Source: Planctomycetota bacterium (GTDB lineage Bacteria; Planctomycetota; Planctomycetia; Gemmatales; Gemmataceae). From it: 64,000 nt of DNA. Below, piece by piece: positions 35,320 through 44,023 of the stretch. The stretch covers positions 1 to 64,000 of the forward strand of contig JAIOPV010000155.1 in assembly GCA_021413735.1 (NCBI GenBank), given 5' to 3'. Both the position numbers and the translations under genes were made by a program. Within the stretch, counting starts at the first letter, position 1. The number at the start of each line of letters is the position of its first letter. The notes under the pieces are model-generated. The model saw only the letters and a program-made list of their open reading frames with translations, was not told the DNA's origin and ran no database searches.

Positions 35320-35895
35320 ATGCGAAAATTGCTCTTTGGTATGTTGGTGCTGATCGCAATGACCGCAACCAGCGGGCGTGCCTCGGCGTGGCAGTACGGC
35401 TACACTGGCCCCTGGGCCACTTCAGTCGTCTTCCCCCTCGCAAACCCACCCGGATGGTACACGAACACGTATTGGTATGCCTGGCAGTATCCGTGGTTCG
35501 CGTATTACAACTACAGCCACGGCCCCTACGCGAACTGGATGGCTGGCGGCGGCTATGCCGGGTACAATGTCCCTCGTTATGGCTATCCGATGTATCACGG
35601 CGTAATGGCACCAGCCCAACTCGGCGGCAAATCCGCGTCCTGCACGCTGACGATCAATCTGCCGACCGACGCGAAACTGCTCTTCAACGGCTCGGTCGCG
35701 AACGGCACTGGGAACGTGCGAACCTTCACCACGCCACTGCTTGAGCCAGGCATGGACTACGCTTACGACCTGACGGTCGAAGTGACGCGAGACGGGCAGA
35801 CCGAACGGGCGACCAAGCAAGTTGTGGTTCGAGCTGGCGAGAAGACAAGCGTGACGCTCGCCGCTGGCGTTGTGAACGTGGTTGGGACACGCTGA
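35320..35895 (+). CDS. Exported protein with TIGR03000 planctomycete domain
   Basis: 191 residues. Signal peptide (MRKLLFGMLVLIAMTATSGRASA), then a Tyr/Trp/Gly-rich segment (YTNTYWYAWQYPWFAYYNYS) and a C-terminal beta domain. That domain shows the TIGR03000 pattern: INLPTDAKLLFNG, TGNVRTFTTPLLEPGMDYAY and VEVTRDGQTERATKQVVVRA. The domain is confined to planctomycetes and its role is unknown; the aromatic-rich segment suggests a wall or surface protein. Start ATG 35320 has GGAG eight bases upstream; the ORF is open nine codons earlier. Confidence 0.85.
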   Translation: MRKLLFGMLVLIAMTATSGRASAWQYGYTGPWATSVVFPLANPPGWYTNTYWYAWQYPWFAYYNYSHGPYANWMAGGGYAGYNVPRYGYPMYHGVMAPAQLGGKSASCTLTINLPTDAKLLFNGSVANGTGNVRTFTTPLLEPGMDYAYDLTVEVTRDGQTERATKQVVVRAGEKTSVTLAAGVVNVVGTR

Positions 35896-35949
35896 CCAAA
35901 CGAACGAGCGGCAACCAAATCGGCTGCCGCTCGCTCATTATTGGGAAAG

Positions 35950-36339
35950 TTACTTCCGGGCGTCGGCACACGCCTTCGCACAAGTTCGACACGCCTCGGC
36001 ACACTTCTTCATCTGCGGGTTGCTGCCCTTGTCGCATGTTGCGGCGCACTGGTTGCAAACCTTTTCACACGTTTCGCAAATCTGCCACGCTTGAGGGTTC
36101 TTGCTGCCGACAGCAAGTGTACACGCCAGACATGCGTGATGGCAGATTTCGCATTCGCGGGCCACGTCTTCCATCTTGTTGTCACGGCAGTGTTTCATGC
36201 ACGCGGCGCACTCGTTCGCACATTCTGCGCAAGGCTTAACGCATGTGTCTTTCGGGATCTTGACTTCTTCCGCAAGGGAAGTCGAACTGAGAGTTGCGGC
36301 GAGTCCGAAAGCAAACAACGCGAGCAGGATTCGGCTCAT
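35950..36339 (-). CDS. Csp-type copper-storage four-helix-bundle protein
   Basis: 129 residues with an N-terminal signal peptide (MSRILLALFAFGLAATLSST) and 19 cysteines in the mature part, arranged as CxxC and CxxxC along four helices (CAECANECAACMKHC, CEICHHACLAC, CETCEKVCNQCAATC, CAEACRTCAKAC). This is the signature of the Csp family, whose bundle core binds many Cu(I) ions. The exported form corresponds to Csp1 rather than cytosolic Csp3. The ATG at 36339 has AAAGGAG upstream. No copper exporter or regulator is adjacent. The gap 36340-36606 holds nothing I recognise. Confidence 0.88.
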   Translation of the reverse strand: MSRILLALFAFGLAATLSSTSLAEEVKIPKDTCVKPCAECANECAACMKHCRDNKMEDVARECEICHHACLACTLAVGSKNPQAWQICETCEKVCNQCAATCDKGSNPQMKKCAEACRTCAKACADARK

Positions 36340-36606
36340 AACTGGCTCCTTTGGTGTTCGACGAGTCGGTGGTGTTGCTGAGCGGAACGCTCTTGGATTC
36401 ACCGATTACGACGATGATGCGGAGGCCAGTTTAGCACTGCTCGTGCCAAATTCGCTTATTTGTCAAAGCTTTACTACTCGCATGACCTAAGAGATGTTTG
36501 CTCCCAGCTGAGACTTCAACCTGCGGAAATCTCTCGCCGGTCTCGCACAACTGCGGATATCTTCGTCTCGTCTATCCTTTCGGATGGTTCCCTTCCGGAG
36601 ACGAAC

Positions 36607-37281
36607 ATGAAGAGACTTCTGACGATGGTGGTGGCACTGTTGGGAGCGAGCGTGGCGCTCGCGGACATCGGACCACCACCAGGATTTAAGCGAGTTCCGC
36701 TCGAACACAAGGTCACGACGGAGAAGGACTACCCGGATTACCTCTTCTACTCCATCACAGGAGTTGGCACGCCAGCCGTCGAGGTGAAGCTCGATTCAAA
36801 GACTCCCGCAACGCTCACAGCCGCCGGTGGTGGTCCAGGTCGGGCAGCGCGGCTCGTTGCCGTGCCGAAGGAAGCGAGCAAGAAGTTCGACAACGAGAAA
36901 GAGTACCTCGCGGCCGTCGGGAAGGGGAAGGTCGAGGGAATGATCCGTGCGAAGACGACATTCTGGGCGTTCAATGAGGTGAAGGAAGCCGACGCACCCA
37001 AGGTCATCGTGAAGGAATACAAGATCGAGAAGATCGACCCGAAGGAAGGGATTGTTTACACCAGCGACAAAGACGCGAAGGACGCACCGAAACTGCCGCT
37101 GCCTCCGCCGCGACCGGGGGTGAAGCCGATACCCGATGGATGCGATGAGTCTGACGAAGAGCCCACACCGATCGCGTACACTCCGAAGGGCGGCACCTGG
37201 ATCGCCGGCCTCGCCGGCGCGTGTGCGTTCGTGTTCGGCGGCTTGTGGATCGTCCGCCGTGGACGCCGCGAACTAGCGTGA
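36607..37281 (+). CDS. Exported, C-terminally anchored protein of unknown function
   Basis: 224 residues. Signal peptide (MKRLLTMVVALLGASVALA), a soluble domain (RVPLEHKVTTEKDYPDYLFY, VEVKLDSKTPATLTAAGGGP), a proline-rich linker (KLPLPPPRPGVKPIPDG) and a C-terminal membrane helix with basic tail (WIAGLAGACAFVFGGLWIVR, RGRREL). The C-terminal plan resembles proteins anchored by a sorting-type tail, but no recognition motif was seen. Several planctomycete hypothetical proteins start with DIGPPPGFK-like mature ends. Start ATG 36607 is in the middle of an open frame that reaches 36460. Confidence 0.65.
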   Translation: MKRLLTMVVALLGASVALADIGPPPGFKRVPLEHKVTTEKDYPDYLFYSITGVGTPAVEVKLDSKTPATLTAAGGGPGRAARLVAVPKEASKKFDNEKEYLAAVGKGKVEGMIRAKTTFWAFNEVKEADAPKVIVKEYKIEKIDPKEGIVYTSDKDAKDAPKLPLPPPRPGVKPIPDGCDESDEEPTPIAYTPKGGTWIAGLAGACAFVFGGLWIVRRGRRELA

Positions 37282-37295
37282 TGTCTTTCGGCCTG

Positions 37296-37438
37296 TTTTT
37301 GCCCTCTCCCCTTGCGGGAGAGGGTGGCCGCGCTTCGCGGACGGGTGAGGGGTTAAGCTCCAACATCTTGGCAGGCTTTCCCCTCACCAGCTCGCAAAGC
37401 CTCGCTCGCCCCGAGCGCAAGGGGAGAGGGCGAAAAAC
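37296..37438. terminator. Inverted-repeat element between convergent genes
   Basis: Outer arms TTTTTGCCCTCTCCCCTTGC and CGCAAGGGGAGAGGGCGAAA pair over about 21 bases, with inner GGTGAGGGG/CCCCTCACC pairing. It fills the space between two convergent genes, with T-runs on both sides, so it can serve as a bidirectional terminator. The same pyrimidine/purine style recurs at 39830-39912 and 42575-42680. Confidence 0.65.
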
Positions 37439-37442
37439 CAAC

Positions 37443-38963
37443 TCACACCCGGGCAAGTTCCTCGTCCAACAGCCGTTGGACGAGGTCATTCGGCACGCCC
37501 TTGTTCGCCTTCATCACCTCGCCCTTGATCTTGTTCGCAGCCGCCGTCTTCCCGCTCTTGAAGTCGGCCACACTCTTCGGATTCGCGGCGATTGCCTGAC
37601 ACACCGCGGCCCGCAACGCTGACTCGTCCAGTTCCTTGATGCCTGCAATTCCTATCGCTTCCTCGACGCTGACGCCCTTCTCCAGCATGATCTTGAACAC
37701 GTCGCGACGATCCTGAGAGTTCGTTGGCGCTTTCTTCAGGAACTTGGCGAACGCCGCGGCATCAATCGGGAACTCGGTGATCTCTTCCTTGCGTTCGGCG
37801 AGCGCCGGATAGATCAAGTCACTCATGCGGTTCGATGCAGCTTTGCCATCGCAGATGGACTCAGCCACGATCTCGAAGTACGCGACAGTCGGACGCCCCT
37901 TCGCGGTCAACACCTGCGCATCGTAGGCGGTCAGGCCGTAATCCTTCTGCAAGCGATTTCGCTGCACCGACGGCAACTCGCCCGTCTCGGCCTTCACGGC
38001 TTCGATGAGTTCTGCCGTCACGATGATCGGCACCAGATCCGGCTCTGGGAAGTAGCGATAGTCGGCCGCTTCCTCCTTGTGCCGCTGCACGACGGTCACG
38101 CCCTTTGCGTCGTCCCAACCGGCCGTCGTCTTGAGCATGTAGCCGAAGCGGAACGTGCCCTTGGTGTCGGCTTTGAACTCGTCGTAGTGCCGCTTTGCTT
38201 CGTATGCGATCGCTCGCCCGACGCCACGGAAGCTGTTCAGGTTCTTCACTTCGACCAACGGCGTGGCAACGTAGCCCTTCGGCTCGTCGGCCTTGGGAAT
38301 GTGGATGTTCACGTTCGCATCGCAACGCAGCGAGCCTTCCTGCATCTCACAATCGCTGACGCCGATTTCGCGGAGCAGCAAGCGAATCTCTTCGAGGTAC
38401 GCGATGGCTTCTTCGGGCGAGTTCATGTCAGGATGCGACACGATCTCCAGCAGCGGCGTGCCCGTGCGGTTCAGATCGACCAGCGTATCGTGACCCTTGC
38501 CGGATTCGTCGTGCAGGTTCTTGCCGGCGTCTTCTTCGAGGTGCGCCCGGATGATGCCGATGCGTTTCGTTTGTTCACCCCCGGCCTGACGGCCGGGGCT
38601 CGCCTGACCGATGTTGATGTCGAGATAGCCGTCGTGGCTGAACGGCAAATCGTACTGCGAAATCTGGAAGTTCTTCGGCAGGTCGGGGTAGTAGTAGTTC
38701 TTGCGGTCCCACTTCGTGAAGCCGGGAACCTGGCCTGGGTGCGACGCGATCTGACAGTTGAGCGCGATCGCGGCCCGCAATGCCAATCGGAAAGCGTGTT
38801 CGTTCATGACCGGCAGTGCGCCGGGCAACCCGAGGCACACCGGACACGTCGCAGAGTTGGGCGGCAATCCGAACTTGTTCAAGCACCCGCAGAATAGCTT
38901 CGTCTTGGTGAGTAACTGAACGTGAACTTCCAGCCCGATCACGATCTTGTACGGCTCGGCCAT
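37443..38963 (-). CDS. gatB: Aspartyl/glutamyl-tRNA amidotransferase subunit B
   Basis: 506 residues, full length. The B subunit of GatCAB, which converts Glu-tRNA(Gln) and Asp-tRNA(Asn) to the amidated forms. Landmarks: IVIGLEVHVQLLTKTKLFCG (zinc-site Cys pair with NSATCPVCLGLPGALP), KNYYYPDLPKNFQISQYDLP and the YqeY-like C-terminal helical tail (ANKIKGEVMKANKGVPNDLV). gatA and gatC are not adjacent. It lies 59 bp downstream of the purine nucleoside phosphorylase gene on the same strand. Confidence 0.96.
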   Translation of the reverse strand: MAEPYKIVIGLEVHVQLLTKTKLFCGCLNKFGLPPNSATCPVCLGLPGALPVMNEHAFRLALRAAIALNCQIASHPGQVPGFTKWDRKNYYYPDLPKNFQISQYDLPFSHDGYLDINIGQASPGRQAGGEQTKRIGIIRAHLEEDAGKNLHDESGKGHDTLVDLNRTGTPLLEIVSHPDMNSPEEAIAYLEEIRLLLREIGVSDCEMQEGSLRCDANVNIHIPKADEPKGYVATPLVEVKNLNSFRGVGRAIAYEAKRHYDEFKADTKGTFRFGYMLKTTAGWDDAKGVTVVQRHKEEAADYRYFPEPDLVPIIVTAELIEAVKAETGELPSVQRNRLQKDYGLTAYDAQVLTAKGRPTVAYFEIVAESICDGKAASNRMSDLIYPALAERKEEITEFPIDAAAFAKFLKKAPTNSQDRRDVFKIMLEKGVSVEEAIGIAGIKELDESALRAAVCQAIAANPKSVADFKSGKTAAANKIKGEVMKANKGVPNDLVQRLLDEELARV

Positions 38964-39022
38964 CGCGTTACCCCGTTCCCAACATCACGAGAAGAACAGC
39001 AGGAATTGTAGGGACACGTCGG

Positions 39023-39772
39023 TCACTTGATGAGTTCGCCGAGCAGCGCCGCGAGTTGATCGACCGCCAGTTTCGCATTCACCAACACTTCCGTGTGATC
39101 GAGCGGAGCAGCCGACAAGCCCGCAGCCTTGTTCGTGATGCACGAAATCGCAGCCACTTCCATTCCGAGTTCAGCCGCAGCTTCCGCTTCGAGCGCCGTG
39201 GACATGCCAACCGCATCCACACCACTGGCCGCGTATGCTCGAATCTCGGCAGGCGTCTCGTAGCACGGCCCGGTGAGGGCTGCGTACACGCCAGCGAGCA
39301 AGCACATTCGCTCAAGCAAGCGAGAAGAATACGGCATCTTCACGGCAGTTCCGACTGCCAGCGTTCGCCACGCATTCGGGCCGATGAGCTTGATGTGCCC
39401 GCAAATCGCCATCAGCGAGCCGGGGTTCAGCGACGGATGAATTCCACCTGCTGCGTTGGTCAGAATCAGTCTTTTCACGCCGAGATCGGCAGCCCTGCGA
39501 ATCGGTGCTGTCACCGCGTCTTGCGAATGGCCTTCATAGAAATGCAACCGCCCGAGGAAAAGAAGCGTCGGCGTGCCGTGCCAGTGCCCGACCGCGATTC
39601 GACCGTGATGGCCTTGCACGGTGGTCTGCACCAATCCCGGGACATCAGCGAACGAGACCGTGGCGACTTCCGAGAAGCCGGCCGTGACGCCCCCAAGCCC
39701 GGAGCCAAGCACGATAGCCGTCTGCGGAGCGAAGCTACGAGCGATGCGCGAGAATTCGGTGAAGACAGACAT
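39023..39772 (-). CDS. Purine-nucleoside phosphorylase (trimeric type)
   Basis: 249 residues. Phosphorolysis of purine nucleosides in salvage. Class I PNP signatures are visible: TAIVLGSGLGGVTAGF (phosphate loop), VQGHHGRIAVGH, GRLHFYEGHS, LILTNAAGGIHPSLNPGSLM, TGPCYETPAEIRAYAASGVD and VGMSTALEAEAAAELGMEV, ending with an Asn-containing base-binding SCITNKAAGL. Somewhat short between the phosphate and base motifs (a stretch after GTAVKMPYSSRLLERM). The ATG at 39772 has AGGTG upstream; GTG 39781 is in frame. Confidence 0.93.
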   Translation of the reverse strand: MSVFTEFSRIARSFAPQTAIVLGSGLGGVTAGFSEVATVSFADVPGLVQTTVQGHHGRIAVGHWHGTPTLLFLGRLHFYEGHSQDAVTAPIRRAADLGVKRLILTNAAGGIHPSLNPGSLMAICGHIKLIGPNAWRTLAVGTAVKMPYSSRLLERMCLLAGVYAALTGPCYETPAEIRAYAASGVDAVGMSTALEAEAAAELGMEVAAISCITNKAAGLSAAPLDHTEVLVNAKLAVDQLAALLGELIK

Positions 39773-39788
39773 GGTTTGCACCTACGGA

Positions 39789-39824
39789 GAAGCCCCCTGA
39801 CCCACGGATGAGTCAGGGGGCTTC
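39789..39824. terminator. Hairpin upstream of the PNP gene
   Basis: Perfect 13-bp arms GAAGCCCCCTGAC and GTCAGGGGGCTTC around a 10-base loop. It lies 17 bp before the PNP start on its strand and after the Gfo/Idh/MocA gene; an attenuator or a terminator for the upstream gene is possible. Confidence 0.5.
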
Positions 39825-39829
39825 ATCGG

Positions 39830-39912
39830 AAGAACCTAACCCCCCAGCCCCCTTCCCTGGAAAGGAAGGGGGAGCCGGATTTAAGCCCCTCTCCCCTTGG
39901 GGAGGGGTTCTT
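39830..39912. repeat. CT/GA-rich inverted-repeat element, copy 1
   Basis: Ends are AAGAACC and GGTTCTT. Inside are CCCCCTTCC/GGAAGGGGG and CCCCTCTCCCC-type pairings. The reverse complement matches the element at 42575-42680, including the terminal heptamers, so the two are copies of a dispersed element. Non-coding here. Confidence 0.7.
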
Positions 39913-39919
39913 CTTTTTC

Positions 39920-41245
39920 TCAACCAACGGCTGGCGGCAGACGCCACGAGCCTGGGGTCGGTGCGGCGTTCACCTTCAAGCTCGCTTCGAGCGTCAGGTT
40001 CTTCGGCATCGAGTCATCGTTTGACTTCAGCACGTCGTCCCACTTCAGGGTGCGGCAAGCGTAGGAAGCGTTGCGGCCGAGGATCGCCGTGAAGGTCGAG
40101 TCGGTCACGTTCTTCAGCTCGTTCAGTGGCTTGCTGGCGCGGATGCTGTTCAGCAGGTCGATATGCTCCTGCACGTAGGCGTCGATGTCGTCGGTCGCGA
40201 CCTGCTCGTTGTTGATGACATACGAGCTGACGCGGCACTTGCCCTTCGTGCCGACGACCGCTTCGGAAACGTCGTTGTCGCCTGGAATGTGGCGGCAGTA
40301 CGAGTACATCTTCACGCCGTTCTTGTACTCGAACTCGACGGCGTAGTGATCCCAGATGTTGCCGACCTGGTTCGGGTCGCCTGCGGGGCGGGATTCGTTG
40401 CCCGCGGATCGACCGCCCATGCCGATCGCCTTGATCGGGTGGTCGTTCATGATCCAGTTGATGACGTCGAGGTTGTGGACGTGCTGCTCGACGATGTGGT
40501 CGCCCGACATCCACAGGAAGTGGTACCAGTTGCGAATCTGGTAGTGGGCGTCGGCTTCGTCCTTGGCGCGACCATGGAACCAAATGCCGTTGCCGTTCCA
40601 GGCGCAGCGGGTTGCGACGATGTCGCCGATAGCGCCGTCTTGCAGCTTCTTGATCGTCTCGATGTAGCCCTTCTGGTGACGGCGTTGCGTGCCGGCGACG
40701 ATCGCGATGTTCTTCTTCTTCGACTCTTCGACCATCTCGTAGCACTTGCGGATACCGGCCGCGTCCACGGCGACAGGCTTTTCGCAGAAGATGTGCTTGC
40801 CAGCTTTCACGGCTGCTTCGAGATGCACCGGACGGAAGCCTGGAGGCGTGGCGAGAATCACGAGATCGACGCCCGCGCTCAGGAGTTTCTGGTAAGCGTC
40901 GAGACCGTCGAAGGTCGTTTCGGGGGTCACCTTGATCTGAGCGGCGTACTTCCCGAATGCCTTGTTCTTCGGGTCTTTGAACGACTTGACCGCGTTATCG
41001 GCCTGGCTCTTGAACACGTCGGCGACGGCGACGATCTCGACCTTCGGGTTCACGCCGTTGATCTTGGCTTCTGCGTCGAGCAGGTTGCGGACCGCGCCGG
41101 TGCCGCGACCGCCGCAGCCGATGAGCCCGACCTTGATGGTTTCGTTGCCAGCGGCTGCGAACAGGTTCGTGCCGGTTGCGGACACAACAGCCCCGGCCGC
41201 AGCCGTGGACTTCAGGAAATCACGACGATTCTTTGCGCTCGACAT
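39920..41245 (-). CDS. Gfo/Idh/MocA family oxidoreductase, Tat-exported
   Basis: 441 residues. Twin-arginine signal (SSAKNRRDFLKSTAAAGAVV) followed by an NAD(P)-binding Rossmann fold (IKVGLIGCGGRGTGAVRNLL), the EKP motif (GKHIFCEKPVAVD) and a substrate domain (WNGNGIWFHGRAKDEADAHY, WMSGDHIVEQHVHNLDVINW). This exported subgroup is very abundant in planctomycetes and acts on sugars or polyols, with substrates mostly unknown. The ATG at 41245 has GAGGTG upstream. Downstream on the same strand lies the PNP gene, separated by the repeat element. Confidence 0.92.
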   Translation of the reverse strand: MSSAKNRRDFLKSTAAAGAVVSATGTNLFAAAGNETIKVGLIGCGGRGTGAVRNLLDAEAKINGVNPKVEIVAVADVFKSQADNAVKSFKDPKNKAFGKYAAQIKVTPETTFDGLDAYQKLLSAGVDLVILATPPGFRPVHLEAAVKAGKHIFCEKPVAVDAAGIRKCYEMVEESKKKNIAIVAGTQRRHQKGYIETIKKLQDGAIGDIVATRCAWNGNGIWFHGRAKDEADAHYQIRNWYHFLWMSGDHIVEQHVHNLDVINWIMNDHPIKAIGMGGRSAGNESRPAGDPNQVGNIWDHYAVEFEYKNGVKMYSYCRHIPGDNDVSEAVVGTKGKCRVSSYVINNEQVATDDIDAYVQEHIDLLNSIRASKPLNELKNVTDSTFTAILGRNASYACRTLKWDDVLKSNDDSMPKNLTLEASLKVNAAPTPGSWRLPPAVG

Positions 41246-41317
41246 GGAGACACCTCGAATTGAGAGAGGTTTCGCCGCGATCAGAAACGGAGCGTGGCGA
41301 AACGGGAGACGAATCGA

Positions 41318-42433
41318 TCACTCGGACTTCTTCACAACCTTCGGCTTCATCGCCACGAGATCAGGCTGTTCTTCCTCCGCCAGCACCACGCGGAAACCAA
41401 TCACATCCATCTTCGTGAGCCACCAAATGCTCCGCGGCTCCTGCGGATCATGCTTCTGCCAGCTTTCCTCCGACACCCGACGACTCGCACTGCGAAGTTT
41501 CTCGGGTTTATCGGCCCACGAACCACCGCGAACAACGTGTGCCCACTTCTCGGCCGTCGGCACATTCACGGGGTTCAAGTTCAGGGCGATCTTCGCTCGC
41601 TTCTCGTAAGTCTTCGCATCGTACTGGTCGAGCGTCCATTCCCAGACGTTGCCGTACAGATCGTGAACGCCGAACGGGTTCGCTTTCTTGGTGCCGACCT
41701 TGTGCGTGCAGCCCTTCGGCTTCTCGGGGAAGTCGTCGTCTTTCGAGTTCTCGACGAACCATGCGTATTCGCCAAGGTCTTTCGGATCGTTGCCGAAGAA
41801 GTAAGCCGTGTCGCCCTTGCCGGCGCGTGCCGCGTATTCCCACTCCGCTTCGGTGGGCAACCGGTACAGCCGGCCGGTCTTCTTGCGGAGCCATTCGCAG
41901 TACACCATTGCGGCATGATGCGTCATGCTGAGCGCCGGGTGACCGTCGCGGCCGTGGTCGTAGGTTTCGTCGAGGAAGGTGTTGGTCGGACGGGTGACCG
42001 CATCGGGGCCGAGTTTTGCGGCGTCCTTGTGGTCGGCCTTCAAGAAGGCTTCGTCGTACCAGAAGATGTCCCAGTCGTTCCAGGTAACTTCGACCTTCTG
42101 CATCCAGAAGTTGCCGACCTTCGCCTTGTACTGCGGCCCCTCGTTCGGCAACCGACCTGCTTCGGTTTCAGGGCTGCCAACGGTAACTTCTCCACCGGGA
42201 ATGAATATCATCTCGAACTGCCCCTTCAGGACAGCCTTGGTGATTTCCTTGGTGTTGGCGTCCGTGAGAACCTTGAAGCTCTCTACCTTCTGCGCGAAGT
42301 TCTTTCGCTCCAATTTCGCGGCAACCGGAGGAGCGTCCTTTTTGTCAGCGGGTTTCTCGGCTGGTGTCAGCGAAATGGCCGCCAGGGGAAAGGCGATGCA
42401 CAGAAACAGCGAATAGGTGAATCGACGGGACAT
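41318..42433 (-). CDS. Exported formylglycine-generating-enzyme-like (SUMF1) protein
   Basis: 371 residues. Signal peptide (MSRRFTYSLFLCIAFPLAAI), a Lys-rich linker and an FGE-sulfatase domain: MIFIPGGEVTVGSPETEAGR, FWMQKVEVTWNDW, LPTEAEWEYAARAG, NPFGVHDLYGNVWEWTLD and VVRGGSWADKPEKLRSASRR. In true formylglycine-generating enzymes a catalytic cysteine precedes RxAxR; here it is Leu (KLRSASRR). Copper-dependent FGE activity is therefore unlikely, and a binding or other oxygenase-like role is more probable. No sulfatase gene is adjacent. It is divergent from apbE. Confidence 0.88.
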   Translation of the reverse strand: MSRRFTYSLFLCIAFPLAAISLTPAEKPADKKDAPPVAAKLERKNFAQKVESFKVLTDANTKEITKAVLKGQFEMIFIPGGEVTVGSPETEAGRLPNEGPQYKAKVGNFWMQKVEVTWNDWDIFWYDEAFLKADHKDAAKLGPDAVTRPTNTFLDETYDHGRDGHPALSMTHHAAMVYCEWLRKKTGRLYRLPTEAEWEYAARAGKGDTAYFFGNDPKDLGEYAWFVENSKDDDFPEKPKGCTHKVGTKKANPFGVHDLYGNVWEWTLDQYDAKTYEKRAKIALNLNPVNVPTAEKWAHVVRGGSWADKPEKLRSASRRVSEESWQKHDPQEPRSIWWLTKMDVIGFRVVLAEEEQPDLVAMKPKVVKKSE

Positions 42434-42499
42434 GTCTGCTAGATTCTCCGATAGCAGCGGCAGTGTCAACAACCGAACAGCCGCGTGAGAGGGAATACC

Positions 42500-43645
42500 G
42501 TGTTGGGATTCGTCACAATTTTCGTGATAGGCACTTTGGGTCATGTTATTCCAATTGTGTGTTCATGGCCCGAGAAGAACCCCTCCCCAACCCCTCCCCC
42601 AAGGGGAGAGGGGCGTAAAACATTAGGCTTTCTTGCTCCCCCTTCCTTTTTAGGGAAGGGGGTTGGGGGATTAGGTTCTTCGGCAGAACCAATGCGATTC
42701 GAGTTTGAATCGAAGCACATGGGAACCACCTTCCGCATCGTGCTGTACGCACCCGATGAAGCCACCGCCAAAAAGGCTTCCGCCGCCGCTTTCGAGCGAG
42801 TTGCCGCAATCGACAATTGCATGAGCGACTACAAACAGACCAGCGAACTCATGCAGCTTTGCAAGGCGTTCGCCACTGAAATCGGCGAACCCCGGAAAGT
42901 CAGCGATGATCTGTTCTTCGTGCTCAGCAAGGCGGAAGAACTCTCGAAACGCTCCGACGGTGCATTCGACGTGACCGTGGGGCCGGTCGTGCAGCTCTGG
43001 CGACACGCGAGACGCACGCAAGAACTTCCAGACGCCAAGGAATTCGCCGCTGCCCGTGCCAAGGTCGGCTACCAAAAGGTGAAACTCGACCCCGCCAAGA
43101 AAACGGTGCAACTCACGACGACCGGGATGCAACTCGACCTCGGCGGCATCGCCAAGGGATTCGCGGCCGACGAGGCATTGAAACTGCTGCGTGAGAAGTT
43201 CGGCATCAAGTCGGCGCTCGTCGGCGCTTACGGTGACATCGCGTGCGGTGATCCGCCACCGGGCAAAGATGCGTGGACCGTCGATATCGCACCGATTGCG
43301 AAGTCACAGAAGGCGCGAACGCTGAATCTCGCGAACGCGGCCGTTTCGACTTCCGGCGATCTCGAACAGTTCGTGGTCATCAACGGCGTCCGCTATTCGC
43401 ACGTTCTCGATCCGAAGACGGGCCTCGGACTCACCGGCCGCCGCAGTGTGACCGTGATCGCCCCCAACGGCACCACCGCCGACAGCATGACGAAAGCCGT
43501 CAGCGTGCTACCTCCCGAGCAGGCGTTGAAACTCGTTGAAGTGACGCCGGGCGCCGCCGCGTACATCGTGATCCTCGACAAAGATGAAAAGCCCGTCATC
43601 ACGGCGTCGAAGCGATTCCCGAAGTTCGACGCGAAGAAAGAGTAG
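42500..43645 (+). CDS. apbE: FAD:protein FMN transferase (ApbE)
   Basis: 381 residues. ApbE attaches FMN to Thr in flavoproteins such as NqrB/C or RnfG in the periplasm. Landmarks: FESKHMGTTFRIVLYA, AFDVTVGPVVQLW, LDLGGIAKGFAAD, YGDIACGDPPPGKDAW, STSGDLEQFV and HVLDPKTGLGL (Mg site). An N-terminal membrane or signal segment (FVTIFVIGTLGHVIPIVCSW) is followed by about 35 low-complexity residues encoded by a repeat element (42575-42680). Start GTG 42500 has AGAGGG upstream; GTG 42485 is in frame. Confidence 0.9.
   Translation: MLGFVTIFVIGTLGHVIPIVCSWPEKNPSPTPPPRGEGRKTLGFLAPPSFLGKGVGGLGSSAEPMRFEFESKHMGTTFRIVLYAPDEATAKKASAAAFERVAAIDNCMSDYKQTSELMQLCKAFATEIGEPRKVSDDLFFVLSKAEELSKRSDGAFDVTVGPVVQLWRHARRTQELPDAKEFAAARAKVGYQKVKLDPAKKTVQLTTTGMQLDLGGIAKGFAADEALKLLREKFGIKSALVGAYGDIACGDPPPGKDAWTVDIAPIAKSQKARTLNLANAAVSTSGDLEQFVVINGVRYSHVLDPKTGLGLTGRRSVTVIAPNGTTADSMTKAVSVLPPEQALKLVEVTPGAAAYIVILDKDEKPVITASKRFPKFDAKKE
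42575..42680. repeat. CT/GA-rich inverted-repeat element, copy 2, inside apbE
   Basis: Bounded by AAGAACC and GGTTCTT and related in reverse orientation to the element at 39830-39912. It lies between the signal segment and the ApbE domain and is read through in frame, producing Pro/Gly-rich residues (NPSPTPPPRGEG ... GKGVGGLGSS). It looks like an intergenic-type element that entered a gene without destroying it. Confidence 0.7.
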
Positions 43646-43660
43646 CCACGGATGAACTTG

Positions 43661-43841
43661 GTGAGCGTCGAGGCGTCAGCCCGACGGTGTTGTTCAGAAC
43701 CGCGTGCAAGCCCGTCGGTGTTGTTCAGAACCGCATGCAAGCCCGACGGTGTTGTTCAGAACCGCGTGCAAGCCCGTCGGTGTTGTTCGAAACCTGTTTG
43801 GCTCAGAGGAGCAACCGTCGGCCTGACGGCTCGACGCTCAC
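43661..43841. repeat. Composite element: inverted ends around four 31-bp direct repeats
   Basis: Outer arms 43661-43688 and 43814-43841 (left arm GTGAGCGTCGAGGCGTCAGC...) pair with two mismatches. Between them a 31-bp unit (containing GGTGTTGTTCAGAACCGC) is repeated four times, starting at about 43683, 43714, 43745 and 43776. The element fills most of the gap between apbE and prkA and is non-coding. Confidence 0.75.
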
Positions 43842-44023
43842 AACACCAGCATCTGCCCTTGGTAGGCGACACGCGGACGGGGTAGAATACCTCCACCCCA
43901 CTCACACCAAGTGGTCAGTGACGTTTCCGCGACTTGAACCTGTGCGGGCGAAACGTTAGGCTGATGCGGTTTGTTCGCAGCCATGCATCTCTGGCGACGC
44001 TCACACGGAGGAAATCAAAACCC

